Below, piece by piece: positions 54,307 to 62,473 of a stretch of 64,000 nt of DNA (position 1 is the first letter of the stretch; every line of letters starts with the position of its first letter). Under the pieces are notes generated by a model. It was not told where the DNA came from. It searched no databases and was given only the letters and a program-made list of their open reading frames with translations. This stretch comes from Bacteroidia bacterium. Its GTDB lineage: Bacteria > Bacteroidota > Bacteroidia > SXHM01. Both the position numbers and the translations under genes were made by a program. Location: contig JAJVIC010000009.1 of assembly GCA_022072225.1 (NCBI GenBank), positions 62,001 through 126,000 of the forward strand, written 5' to 3'.

Positions 54307-55044
54307 ATGGCAGACTTTGTAAAAGCGGGCGACCTGAATTTTGTAGCCCAACTCAACACACTTAAAACAAAACTTCCTACCTACGCCACCACTTTTGGCT
54401 TAACGCCTGCACAAATTGCATCGGTGGAAGCTGATGCCGACTTTATGGCTTATGTAGTGCTGCGCAACAACGGAGTGCCCGGCTTTGCGCAAGACTGGAC
54501 AAAACTTAAAAACCAGGTGCGCTTCGGTGGCGATGGAACCATTATTCCGCCCTTTCCTGCACCACCCGATGTTACTACACCGCCCGCCACACCCATTCAA
54601 CCCAATGTGGAAGGGCGTTTCCGCCAACTGGCAGCCCAGCTTAAAGCCCACAATAACTACAGCAAAACCATAGGCGAAGATTTAGGAATTGAAGCCGATG
54701 AAACCGGTTTTGACGAAGAAAACTACAAACCCGAAGGCACAGCCAAAGCCGTTCTGAACGAGGTAACCATTAAATTCAGCAAAAAAGGAGTGGACGGGCA
54801 AGCCATTTACAGCAAGGTAACCGCAGGAACAAGTTCACCTTCACCCTCACCATCGCCATCAACCCCTGCCTCGCTCAGCAGCTTTACCAAAATAGCCATT
54901 GACTTCCACAGCCCATACATTGACAACCGCCCGCTAACTAACCCCGGGCAGCCCGAAACCCGCGAATACTACCTGCGCGGAGTAAAAAATGATAAAGAAA
55001 TAGGTGTGCCGGGCGATGTGATACGCGTGGTGGTAGGAGCCTAA
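54307..55044 (+). CDS. Orphan protein downstream of array 2
   Basis: 245 aa, no signal peptide. N-terminal ~80 residues helical (DLNFVAQLNTLKTKLPTYA, TPAQIASVEADADFMAYV). Then a Pro/Thr-rich linker (PPFPAPPDVTTPPATP), a short helical region (FRQLAAQLKAHNNYSKTIGE), a Ser-Pro linker, and a C-terminal beta region ending YYLRGVKNDKEIG then VIRVVVG, like a fibronectin-type strand pair. Family not recognised by name. Codon use is rich in C-ending codons, like the orphan gene after array 1 and unlike flanking metabolic genes. Confidence 0.75.
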   Translation: MADFVKAGDLNFVAQLNTLKTKLPTYATTFGLTPAQIASVEADADFMAYVVLRNNGVPGFAQDWTKLKNQVRFGGDGTIIPPFPAPPDVTTPPATPIQPNVEGRFRQLAAQLKAHNNYSKTIGEDLGIEADETGFDEENYKPEGTAKAVLNEVTIKFSKKGVDGQAIYSKVTAGTSSPSPSPSPSTPASLSSFTKIAIDFHSPYIDNRPLTNPGQPETREYYLRGVKNDKEIGVPGDVIRVVVGA

Positions 55045-55053
55045 AATATTTAT

Positions 55054-55107
55054 GAATTAGTGATTTGGTGATTGAAATCACTAAATCACTAATTCACCAA
55101 ATCACAA
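55054..55107. repeat. Inverted repeat GAATTAGTGATTT...AAATCACTAATTC plus AATCAC units
   Basis: 13-bp perfect arms (55054-55066 and 55083-55095). The right part (AAATCACTAATTCACCAAAT) is nearly identical to 23782-23800 before the orphan gene of array 1. Confidence 0.7.
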
Positions 55108-55168
55108 ATAAAAAACCCGCAAGCCGAAAAGGGGAACATAGAGTAGGCAAAACAAAAAGACAATGTAT

Positions 55169-55891
55169 ATGAAAAAAATAATTTCAACTTTACTAATAAT
55201 GACAATAACGATTGTTGGCTATGCTCAGGTACAATCTGCTGAATGGACAGGGCCAAGCCCAACCTCAAAAGAACAGATATTAGAAAATATTAAATCAGAA
55301 ATACAAAATAGCAACAGTAATAGGGGGGACTATTATTATAAGGGAAAGAAAATATGTGGTGATAGAGAAAGACAAAAAAGTTGTTTAGATCATTTATTAG
55401 CTATGCCATATACATGGTCTTTTCATCTTATATATTCAGAATCAAGTAAAACTCTTCATATTTCGGATAAGGTTTATCAAGCAAAGGTTTATCAAGATTG
55501 GGCTGAGCAGAGACCTGATTACAAAGCAAACGAATGTGTTCCGTGTTGGTGTGAAAACTATTTGGCAGCAGGTTGGAAAGTATATACTGCGCTTGAAGAT
55601 TATGCTCAATCTATTGCACCACAAGTGAACAATCAACATAATAAAATTGGAATAGTAACACATAAATGGATAAAAAATAACGATTTATTTCAAAGCTTTG
55701 GTCTTAGGGGTGGTTGTGATTTTACCCAACAAATAAATGATGATTCATTATGGCAGAGATTATACACTAAAGAGGCTGCAGAAGTATATAGAAATGAAGT
55801 CATCGCTTTCTTTAAAAGACAGGGTTATACAATATCTACAAAACAGTACACTGATTTTGTGAGTAATCTCAATACGTATTATAAATATTAG
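55169..55891 (+). CDS. Hypothetical exported protein
   Basis: 240 aa from the ATG at 55169 (an ATG two codons upstream is also possible). Signal peptide KKIISTLLIMTITIVGYAQ. The mature part has Cys pairs (KKICGDRERQKSCLDHL, NECVPCWCENYLAAGWK) and many aromatic residues. Family not recognised. The gene is clearly more AT-rich than its neighbour at 54307, which suggests a separate origin within the island. Confidence 0.65.
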   Translation: MKKIISTLLIMTITIVGYAQVQSAEWTGPSPTSKEQILENIKSEIQNSNSNRGDYYYKGKKICGDRERQKSCLDHLLAMPYTWSFHLIYSESSKTLHISDKVYQAKVYQDWAEQRPDYKANECVPCWCENYLAAGWKVYTALEDYAQSIAPQVNNQHNKIGIVTHKWIKNNDLFQSFGLRGGCDFTQQINDDSLWQRLYTKEAAEVYRNEVIAFFKRQGYTISTKQYTDFVSNLNTYYKY

Positions 55892-55999
55892 TATATCAGT
55901 TGAGTTGTCGTTGAAATTCTTTGAAGCCAGTTGTCTCGATTTGCAAACCCGACCATTGAGCAAGTGCCCCGATAGCAATTGGGATGCAATCGTACTAAT

Positions 56000-56033
56000 T
56001 AAAAGCCCCACGCCTTTGGCGAGGGGCTTTTTC
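56000..56033 (+). terminator. Intrinsic terminator of the island
   Basis: AAAAGCCCC, centre ACGCCTTTGGCGA, GGGGCTTTTT then TCTTTT. Confidence 0.85.
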
Positions 56034-56046
56034 TTTTGCAAAAAAC

Positions 56047-56081
56047 TTAGTGCAACTTAGTGTTCTTAGGCCTTAGTGGTA
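56047..56081. repeat. CACTAAG repeat cluster, right edge of accessory island (inverted)
   Basis: CTTAGTGCAACTTAGTG and further units ending CCTTAGTGGT: the reverse-oriented, imperfect partner of 53769-53805. Confidence 0.75.
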
Positions 56082-56130
56082 AAAAACTCTTTGCATCTTT
56101 TTTATTTCCACTCAATCAGAAAAAATCCCG

Positions 56131-56138
56131 TATTATTG
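56131..56138 (+). promoter_or_regulatory. Candidate -7 box of pyrR-pyrB
   Basis: TATTATTG, seven of eight matches to TAnnTTTG, 9 nt before the pyrR ATG. Confidence 0.35.
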
Positions 56139-56147
56139 CACTCCGAA

Positions 56148-56690
56148 ATGTCCACCCAGCCACGGTTAATATTAGACAGTAAAAGTTTCGGGCTTACCAT
56201 TAACCGTCTTTGCTGCCAGCTCATAGAAAATCATAATGATTTCAAGCAGTCAGCCATCATAGGCTTACAGCCGCGTGGAATTTTTTTGGCGCAACGAATT
56301 CACAAGTTAATCACCGAAAAAACCGGCAACAAAAACATTCCTTACGGAAACCTTGACATTACCTTTTACAGAGATGATTTCCGAAGAGGGGAAAAACATC
56401 TTGCAAAGCCCACACAGATTGATTTTCTGCTGGAAGACAAAAAAGTAATTTTGGTTGATGATGTGCTGTTTACAGGAAGAACCATTCGTGCTGGATTAGA
56501 TGCGATGATGGATTTCGGCAGACCTCAGTTGGTTGAACTGCTGGTTTTAATTGACCGCAGATATAGCCGACATCTGCCTATTATGCCAAATTATGTTGGC
56601 AAAACAGTTGACACTATTTCAACCGAAAAAGTTTCGGTGGAATGGAAAGAAACAGATGGAGAAGACAAAGTATTACTATTTCAAAAATGA
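56148..56690 (+). CDS. pyrR: Pyrimidine regulatory protein/uracil phosphoribosyltransferase PyrR
   Basis: 180 aa from the ATG at 56148; the frame extends to 56076, but that start lies in the CACTAAG repeat and gives no family match. PRPP-binding loop VILVDDVLFTGRTIRAG near residue 100 and an N-terminal GLQPRGIFLA segment are typical of PyrR. In many bacteria it senses UMP and controls pyr mRNA; I did not find a clear PyrR-type attenuator upstream. pyrB starts 10 nt later. Confidence 0.92.
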   Translation: MSTQPRLILDSKSFGLTINRLCCQLIENHNDFKQSAIIGLQPRGIFLAQRIHKLITEKTGNKNIPYGNLDITFYRDDFRRGEKHLAKPTQIDFLLEDKKVILVDDVLFTGRTIRAGLDAMMDFGRPQLVELLVLIDRRYSRHLPIMPNYVGKTVDTISTEKVSVEWKETDGEDKVLLFQK

Positions 56691-56700
56691 TTAATAAACT

Positions 56701-57618
56701 ATGAGTCAACTGAGTGTTCAGCATCTTCTTGGAATAAAGTACATCACCAAAAACGATATTGAACTCATTTTTTCACAGGCCGATCAGTTTAAGGAAGTCA
56801 TTAACCGTCCGATTAAAAAAGTTCCTTCGCTTCGCGATATTACAGTTGCAAATATTTTCTTCGAAAACTCAACCCGCACGCGACTTTCCTTTGAACTTGC
56901 CGAGAAAAGGTTGTCGGCAGATGTGGTAAATTTTGCGGCATCATCCTCATCAGTAAGCAAAGGCGAAACGCTGATTGACACAGTGAATAATATCCTTGCC
57001 ATGAAGGTGGATATTGTGGTGATGCGACATCCAAAACCAGGCGCTCCGCTATTCCTTTCAAAACATGTAAAAGCACAAATAGTGAATGCCGGTGATGGTG
57101 CTCATGAACATCCCACCCAAGGTTTGCTGGATGCTTTTTCAATCCGCGAAAAATTAGGTGATTTAAAAGGAGTTAAAGTTGCCATCATCGGTGATATTCT
57201 TCACTCACGTGTAGCCATTTCAAACATCTATTGCCTGCAAAAAATGGGCGCAGAAGTAATGGTTTGCGGACCCACAACACTTATTCCGAAATACATCAGC
57301 GCATTAAATGTAAAAGTAGAGCATGATATGAAAAAGGCTCTGCAATGGTGCGATGTAGCAAATATGTTGCGCATACAGTTGGAAAGGCAGGATATTCAAT
57401 ATTTCCCATCATTGCGCGAATATGTGATGATGTATGGGCTAAACAAACAGATTTTAGACTCGCTGAGAAAAGAAATTATCATCATGCACCCCGGACCAAT
57501 CAACCGCGGGGTGGAGATAACAAGTGATGTGGCAGATTCAAAACATTCTGTAATCCTTCAACAGGTTGAAAACGGGGTTGCAATCCGCATGGCAGTTTTG
57601 TACCTTTTGGCATCATAA
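56701..57618 (+). CDS. pyrB: Aspartate carbamoyltransferase catalytic subunit
   Basis: 305 aa. Carbamoyl-phosphate binding motif ENSTRTRLSFE near residue 58, SSVSKGETL, and HPTQGLLDAFSI near residue 140; the C-terminal HPGPINRG is the aspartate-side motif. Second step of UMP synthesis (carbamoyl phosphate plus aspartate). No pyrI follows; PyrR-PyrB pairing suggests regulation through PyrR instead of an allosteric subunit. Confidence 0.96.
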   Translation: MSQLSVQHLLGIKYITKNDIELIFSQADQFKEVINRPIKKVPSLRDITVANIFFENSTRTRLSFELAEKRLSADVVNFAASSSSVSKGETLIDTVNNILAMKVDIVVMRHPKPGAPLFLSKHVKAQIVNAGDGAHEHPTQGLLDAFSIREKLGDLKGVKVAIIGDILHSRVAISNIYCLQKMGAEVMVCGPTTLIPKYISALNVKVEHDMKKALQWCDVANMLRIQLERQDIQYFPSLREYVMMYGLNKQILDSLRKEIIIMHPGPINRGVEITSDVADSKHSVILQQVENGVAIRMAVLYLLAS

Positions 57619-57699
57619 AATTATAGGGTTGACAAACTTTTAAAAATTAGTTAAACACCCTAAAAAAATGTTTTTTTTACTTTGGTAAATAAATTTTTC

Positions 57700-57707
57700 T
57701 ACTTTTG
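57700..57707 (+). promoter_or_regulatory. -7 box of the STAS gene
   Basis: TACTTTTG, full match to TAnnTTTG, 11-20 nt before the two possible ATGs. TTTG at 57681 gives a 15-nt spacer, short of the usual 19-21. Confidence 0.5.
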
Positions 57708-57718
57708 CTTTTAAACAA

Positions 57719-58111
57719 ATGCCCCCTATGAGCAACAACAGCTACACAATCGAGAAAAAAGAAAAATATGCCCAAATTAACCTCAAAGACGAGAAGTTGG
57801 ACAGCCATATTTCTCCTTCACTGAAATCGGAACTTGTTGTCCTGAATTCTGAAGGTTTTAAAAACATTATCATTGATTTAACCGAAACCCGCTATTGCGA
57901 CTCATCGGGTTTGAGTGCTATTTTGGTTGCAAACCGTCTTTGCAAAAATTCAGGAGGAACATTTGTTCTCACCGGTTTGCAACGCTCTGTAATGAAATTG
58001 ATTTCAATTTCACAGTTAGATACTATTTTAAACATTGCTCCAACAGTCAGCGAAGCTGTTGACCTTCTTTTTATGGAAGAAATTGAGCGCGATGCAGATA
58101 AGCAAGGATAG
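57719..58111 (+). CDS. STAS-domain anti-sigma-factor antagonist
   Basis: 130 aa; the start may be the second ATG at 57728. One STAS domain, with the phosphorylatable serine in TRYCDSSGLSAIL near residue 63, like SpoIIAA. Such proteins bind an anti-sigma kinase in the unphosphorylated state. No kinase or phosphatase partner is encoded nearby, so the pathway is not known. Confidence 0.9.
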   Translation: MPPMSNNSYTIEKKEKYAQINLKDEKLDSHISPSLKSELVVLNSEGFKNIIIDLTETRYCDSSGLSAILVANRLCKNSGGTFVLTGLQRSVMKLISISQLDTILNIAPTVSEAVDLLFMEEIERDADKQG

Positions 58112-58152
58112 TTACAATATAAAATTCTAATAAAAACAACTAAAATTCAATT

Positions 58153-58908
58153 ATGAAAAAAATTCTACTCTCATTATTATCAATTACAATTTTTACAGCA
58201 GCCGGTTTTGCACAGGTTTGCTCACCCGACCCTAATGCAACAGGCTTGGTTTATCCTATGCAGCCCGACAGCGTTATTGATCAGGTTGGTGATTACTATG
58301 AGCAAACAATAACTATTTCAGTCCCTACCGATACTACTGTTTCGGTTATTACAGTTTTTATTGATAGCATTTACCTTGAGTCGGTAACCGGTCTACCAAC
58401 AGGATTAACTTACGGTTGTAACAGCAGTTTAGGAAATTGCACCTATCTGGGAGGAACTGAAGGTTGTTTCATCATTTCGGGAACAGTAAATGATACAGTA
58501 GGAGTTTATCCTATTGTATTCAATGTAGTATTATCAGGTGTGTTGGACAGCACCGGAACAGGTGGCGATCCATTGACATTACCCTATGCACTTGAGGTAT
58601 ACAGTCTTTATGTAGGTAATGTAGGTGTTGAAGTGCTTAACAACTCTGAATTTGATGTAATTCAAAACGTTCCAAACCCTTTCAATGGTTCTACAACAAT
58701 AAAATTCAACAGTCCTGTTGCTGAAACCGTTAATTTTTCTGTTTATGATATGATTGGAAGACAGGTTCACAGTAGTAAAATCAATGCTATAACAGGTATT
58801 AATACAATAAATTATACCTCTGAGAAGCTATCTCCCGGAGCATACTTCTATACTTTGGCAAACGGGAAAAACAGTATTACCAAGCGTATGGTAGTTACTG
58901 GTAAATAA
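58153..58908 (+). CDS. Small T9SS type A cargo protein 1
   Basis: 251 aa. Signal peptide to about residue 21 (GFAQ). A single beta-rich domain with cysteines in YGCNSSLGNCTYL and EGCFIISGTV, then a type A sorting domain (VIQNVPNPFNGSTTIKF, VYDMIGRQV, GAYFYTLANG, ITKRMVVTGK). First of three paralogues in tandem; exported through the T9SS. Function of the mature part is unknown. Confidence 0.9.
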   Translation: MKKILLSLLSITIFTAAGFAQVCSPDPNATGLVYPMQPDSVIDQVGDYYEQTITISVPTDTTVSVITVFIDSIYLESVTGLPTGLTYGCNSSLGNCTYLGGTEGCFIISGTVNDTVGVYPIVFNVVLSGVLDSTGTGGDPLTLPYALEVYSLYVGNVGVEVLNNSEFDVIQNVPNPFNGSTTIKFNSPVAETVNFSVYDMIGRQVHSSKINAITGINTINYTSEKLSPGAYFYTLANGKNSITKRMVVTGK

Positions 58909-58931
58909 ATTAACACTGATACAATATTACA

Positions 58932-58964
58932 GAAAGCCGTTCCTTCATGAAAGGAACGGCTTTC
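58932..58964 (+). terminator. Terminator after cargo gene 1
   Basis: GAAAGCCGTTCCTT, loop CATGA, AAGGAACGGCTTTC: a perfect 14-bp stem 23 nt after the stop. T-run is short. Confidence 0.8.
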
Positions 58965-59003
58965 TTAATTTATGAAAAATTAACATCTGAAGGTTAAAAA
59001 CAA

Positions 59004-59036
59004 TTTGGTCGTACCTAAATATAATTCCTATATTTG
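59004..59036 (+). promoter_or_regulatory. Promoter of cargo gene 2
   Basis: TTTG at 59004-59007, 21-nt spacer, TATATTTG at 59029-59036: a full consensus match. A TTG frame start at 59005 falls inside this promoter and is therefore not the translation start. Confidence 0.85.
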
Positions 59037-59088
59037 CGCGGTTATTAAAACACTAATCCCAAATTATCAACCTAAAAAACAAAAACAA

Positions 59089-59868
59089 ATGATGAAAAAA
59101 TTACTCTCTTTATTAATGATTGGTTCATGTGCAGTTGTTGCAAACGCACAAACCGGAGGAACAGCTTGCACACCTGATCAGCAATATGCAGGAAATCCCG
59201 GTATCTATCCTGATACAGTTCAGAATTTGCCTCCTGCTGTTGTAGGAGCTGCTTATGATGCAGTTATCACTGCAGTTGTACCTTCAGATACTACAGTAGA
59301 TTTTCCGGGTGTTGGTATCGTAACATTAACGATCAACTACATGAAAATCGATTCAGCTGTGGGGCATCCTGCAAGTCTTGATTATGCTTGTAACCCTGCC
59401 GATTGCTCATTCCCTGGCAATTCAATTAACTGTATTTCTATTTTCGGTACCCCAGAAGCTGGTGATGTTGGAACTTACCCATTAACTGTGTATGTTACAG
59501 CTAACGTTACTCACGCATTGCTTGGAACATTTGATGCTCCTCAATCTACAGTAACCGGTTACCAAATTGTTGTTGGAGATGTTGGGGTTGAAGTTTTAGA
59601 TGCTAACAAATTTCAAGTTGCTCAAAACATCCCTAACCCTGCAAACGGTTCAACTACCATTAACTTTACTTCACCTTCACCATCAACTGTTGATTTCAAG
59701 GTTTATAACATGCTTGGAATGGTTGTAAAAAGCAACAAGATTGATGCAGTTAGCGGAATGAACAAAATTAACTTCAACACTAATGAGCTTGCTCAAGGTG
59801 TTTATGTTTATGCTATCACTAACGGAAACACTACCATCACAAAAAGAATGGTTGTTTCTGGCAAATAA
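59089..59868 (+). CDS. Small T9SS type A cargo protein 2
   Basis: 259 aa from the ATG at 59089 (a second ATG follows at once). Signal peptide ending near VANAQ. Paralogue of the preceding protein: cysteine-containing beta domain (YACNPADCSF, NCISIFGTPEAGDVG) and the sorting domain FQVAQNIPNPANGSTTINF, VYNMLGMVV, TKRMVVSGK. It has its own strong promoter and terminator, so it is expressed independently of its neighbours. Confidence 0.9.
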   Translation: MMKKLLSLLMIGSCAVVANAQTGGTACTPDQQYAGNPGIYPDTVQNLPPAVVGAAYDAVITAVVPSDTTVDFPGVGIVTLTINYMKIDSAVGHPASLDYACNPADCSFPGNSINCISIFGTPEAGDVGTYPLTVYVTANVTHALLGTFDAPQSTVTGYQIVVGDVGVEVLDANKFQVAQNIPNPANGSTTINFTSPSPSTVDFKVYNMLGMVVKSNKIDAVSGMNKINFNTNELAQGVYVYAITNGNTTITKRMVVSGK

Positions 59869-59890
59869 TCTGATTTATCATTTTATTAAA

Positions 59891-59921
59891 AATAACGCCT
59901 TCCGAAAGGGGGCGTTATTTT
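59891..59921 (+). terminator. Terminator after cargo gene 2
   Basis: AATAACGCC, loop TTCCGAAAG, GGGCGTTATTTTTTT. Confidence 0.85.
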
Positions 59922-59937
59922 TTTATTCAGATTTTAT

Positions 59938-59945
59938 TACTTTTG
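59938..59945 (+). promoter_or_regulatory. -7 box of cargo gene 3
   Basis: TACTTTTG, full match to TAnnTTTG, 34 nt before the ATG; no clear TTTG at -33. Confidence 0.5.
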
Positions 59946-59979
59946 TTGCGATACTAATCAAATCTACATCAATATAAAT

Positions 59980-60795
59980 ATGAAAAAACTACTACTCTTT
60001 ATTATTCTGATTGCAACTAATGTTTTTGTTTTTGCACAGACAAACCCCTTTACACCTGCATCCGGGGCTTTGCCTGCATTCACTGTTGGAACTCCTTATA
60101 CTACCGATATAACATTTACAATACCAGCAACTGTTACTATTGATCCTTCATCATTTGGTGCATTACCTGGCGGTATATCAGTACCTCCTTTTGCAGCAGA
60201 TGTTGATACAGTAAGGTTTACAGTAACAGGACTTCCTGCAGGACTTTCTGCCTCATTTGATAATGGAACAGGTATTTATTATCCCAACGAATCAGGTACG
60301 CTCACTATCTCAGGCACACCCACAAGTTCAACTGCTTCAGTTGTAAATATTACCTCAGAAACTTCAGGTTCAGGAGAACTAAGTGTTCCAATTATCGGTA
60401 CTTTGCCAATTACCTTCCCGGGCAATCTAACAATTCCCGGATTTGGTTCTCAGGCAGTTCCGCGCGCTCCGGGAGCAATGGACGGAGGCCCTTATCAAAT
60501 GGGAACAGTAAGTGTTCAGGAATTAAACTTCTCAAAATTTGATGTGATACAAAACATTCCCAACCCGTTTTCAGGAAATACAACTATCAAATTCTCTACA
60601 CCGACTGCAGGAACTGTAGATTTTGTAGTATTTGATATGATAGGAAAAAGAGTACACTCTGAAAAAATTCAGGCTGTGGCAAAATCAAATTTAATTAACT
60701 TCAATGCAGATAAATTAACTGCCGGAACCTACTTCTATTCATTGACTAACGGCACAAAAACAATCACTAAAAAAATGATTGTTGCCGGAAAATAA
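59980..60795 (+). CDS. Small T9SS type A cargo protein 3
   Basis: 271 aa. Signal peptide ending FVFAQ. The mature domain (GTPYTTDITFTIPA, VTGLPAGLSASF, GTLTISGTPTSS) is an Ig-like fold similar to putative-Ig repeats; it lacks the cysteines of the other two paralogues. Sorting domain: FDVIQNIPNPFSGNTTIKF, VFDMIGKRV, GTYFYSLTNG, KKMIVAGK. The stop codon directly adjoins the rnz ATG. Confidence 0.9.
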   Translation: MKKLLLFIILIATNVFVFAQTNPFTPASGALPAFTVGTPYTTDITFTIPATVTIDPSSFGALPGGISVPPFAADVDTVRFTVTGLPAGLSASFDNGTGIYYPNESGTLTISGTPTSSTASVVNITSETSGSGELSVPIIGTLPITFPGNLTIPGFGSQAVPRAPGAMDGGPYQMGTVSVQELNFSKFDVIQNIPNPFSGNTTIKFSTPTAGTVDFVVFDMIGKRVHSEKIQAVAKSNLINFNADKLTAGTYFYSLTNGTKTITKKMIVAGK

Positions 60796-61710
60796 ATGAG
60801 TTTAAAGCTGACCATACTCGGTTGTGGTTCTGCTACGCCAACAATTGACCGAAATCCTACCGCTCAAGCACTGCAAGTGCTTGAGCGGTTTTTTTTGATA
60901 GATTGCGGAGAAGGAACGCAACTACAATTGAGACGCAATAAAATTCGTCCACGCCATTTTGATCATATTTTTATCAGTCATTTGCATGGAGATCATTACC
61001 TTGGTTTATTCGGTTTACTCTCAAGTTTGCATTTATACAGCAGAAGCAAACCAATGCATGTGTTTTGCCCATCACCCTTAAAAGAGATTATTGAGTTGCA
61101 ACTTAAAGCTTCGGATACGCGATTGACTTATGAATTGTATTTTCACGAATTGCAAGGAAATGAGGAGCAATTAATTGTTGAGACCAATGAAGCATTGGTT
61201 TATTCGTTTCCGATGAATCACCGAATCCCTTGCTGGGGTTTTAAGTTTGTTGAAAAGCCCCGTCCAAGAAGCATGAAAGGAGAGAAAATACGTGAATATA
61301 ACATACCATTTTCCAAGATTGATGAAATAAGAAACGGGAAGGATTTTATTACTGAAACGGGAAGAATAATTCAAAATGAAGAATTGACTTTTCCTGCTAA
61401 GGTTGCAAGAACCTATGCATTTTGTTCCGATACGATTTATGATGAACAAATAATTTCCTATGTAAGAAATGTTGATTTACTTTATCACGAGGCAACCTTT
61501 GCACACGATTTACTTGATAAAGCAATCAACAGGTATCATTCAACTGCTTTACAAGCAGCTCAAATTGCAGTAAAGGCAGAGGTAAAGAAATTAATTATTG
61601 GACATTACTCTTCTCGTTATGGTGACATTACTGCTCTTCTAAACGAGGCCAGAACAGTTTTTCAAAATACAATAGCCGCAAGCGATAATTTAGTGATTGA
61701 AATTTCTTGA
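60796..61710 (+). CDS. rnz: Ribonuclease Z
   Basis: 304 aa. Cleaves tRNA precursors at the 3' end. Metallo-beta-lactamase fold with LTILGCGSATPT at the start, the HLHGDH zinc motif near residue 61, FCSDT near 214 and the late HYSSRY. It begins on the base after the upstream stop. Codons 22-34 contain a perfect hairpin followed by eight T residues (60859-60896), yet the encoded text TAQALQVLERFFLIDCGEGT is normal for the family. Confidence 0.95.
   Translation: MSLKLTILGCGSATPTIDRNPTAQALQVLERFFLIDCGEGTQLQLRRNKIRPRHFDHIFISHLHGDHYLGLFGLLSSLHLYSRSKPMHVFCPSPLKEIIELQLKASDTRLTYELYFHELQGNEEQLIVETNEALVYSFPMNHRIPCWGFKFVEKPRPRSMKGEKIREYNIPFSKIDEIRNGKDFITETGRIIQNEELTFPAKVARTYAFCSDTIYDEQIISYVRNVDLLYHEATFAHDLLDKAINRYHSTALQAAQIAVKAEVKKLIIGHYSSRYGDITALLNEARTVFQNTIAASDNLVIEIS
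60859..60896 (+). terminator. Terminator-shaped hairpin inside rnz
   Basis: ACCGCTCAAGCACT, loop GCA, AGTGCTTGAGCGGT, then a run of eight T (counting the last stem base). Perfect 14-bp stem, 64 nt after the stop of cargo gene 3, which has no other terminator. Confidence 0.75.
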
Positions 61711-61718
61711 ATATTTTA

Positions 61719-61748
61719 TTGTATTATAGAGGAATGACTCTATATTTG
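61719..61748 (+). promoter_or_regulatory. Promoter of the response regulator gene
   Basis: TTG at 61719-61721, 19-nt spacer, TATATTTG at 61741-61748; 27 nt before the ATG. Confidence 0.7.
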
Positions 61749-61775
61749 CACGCTATTTAAAATCATTCTAAATAA

Positions 61776-62435
61776 ATGAATAAGATTAATGTATTTCTTG
61801 CTGATGGAAATTACCTTGTGCGCGAAGGCCTGAAATCTATTATGTCTGTTGATAAAACACTTGCTATTGCCGGAGAAGCAAATGACAATGAGGAATTACA
61901 TACAGAAATCAGAAGAAGAAAAGTTGATCTTCTTGTAATTGATTTCAGTTCGCAGAACTTTGAATTGAAAGATATACAAAAAGCTCTTATAGCAAATCCT
62001 GAATTGAAAGTGCTTGCAATTACTACTTATTACAGCCAAACTTCGGTGCTTAAAGCTATAGAAAGCGGTGTTACAGGTTATATTTTGAAAGATTGTGGCA
62101 AGGATGAAGTGATTGATGCAATAAAAGCAACAGGAAAAGGTACTAACTTTTTCTGCGGTAAAATAATCGAGTCAATTGTTAAGGAAAATACATCTTACAT
62201 TGATATAAATAAGGTAGCCAGTTGCTGTGAACCTGTGAATCTAAGCAACCGTGAAATTGAAATTGTGAAATTAATTGCCGAAGGATTTACCAATAAGGAA
62301 ATTGCAGATAAATTATTTCTAAGTAATCACACCATCATTACTCATCGTAAAAATATTATGGCAAAAATTGGTGTAAAAAATACTGCGGGAATTGTAGTGT
62401 ATGCGGTAAAAGAAAGCCTTGTTCTTTCTGCCTGA
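61776..62435 (+). CDS. LuxR/NarL-type response regulator
   Basis: 219 aa. Receiver domain with acidic pocket (D10), phosphoacceptor D56 (LLVIDFSS) and the conserved Lys in GYILKDC near residue 105. LuxR-type helix-turn-helix at ~150-210 (LSNREIEIVKLIAEGFTNKE, then LFLSNHTIITHRKNIMAKIG, shortened). A DNA-binding two-component regulator. No histidine kinase is adjacent. Confidence 0.93.
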   Translation: MNKINVFLADGNYLVREGLKSIMSVDKTLAIAGEANDNEELHTEIRRRKVDLLVIDFSSQNFELKDIQKALIANPELKVLAITTYYSQTSVLKAIESGVTGYILKDCGKDEVIDAIKATGKGTNFFCGKIIESIVKENTSYIDINKVASCCEPVNLSNREIEIVKLIAEGFTNKEIADKLFLSNHTIITHRKNIMAKIGVKNTAGIVVYAVKESLVLSA

Positions 62436-62450
62436 TTTTCTATAAATAAA

Positions 62451-62458
62451 TAGCTTTG
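62451..62458 (+). promoter_or_regulatory. -7 box of the lipoprotein gene
   Basis: TAGCTTTG, full match to TAnnTTTG, 15 nt before the ATG at 62474. Confidence 0.45.
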
Positions 62459-62473
62459 CAAAAAATAAAAGCT

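Noticed and set aside
54023-54322. 99-codon frame across array 2 (Ala-rich)
   Set aside because: Low-complexity translation of the tandem repeat, and it runs into the start of the next gene. No signal of ordinary coding.
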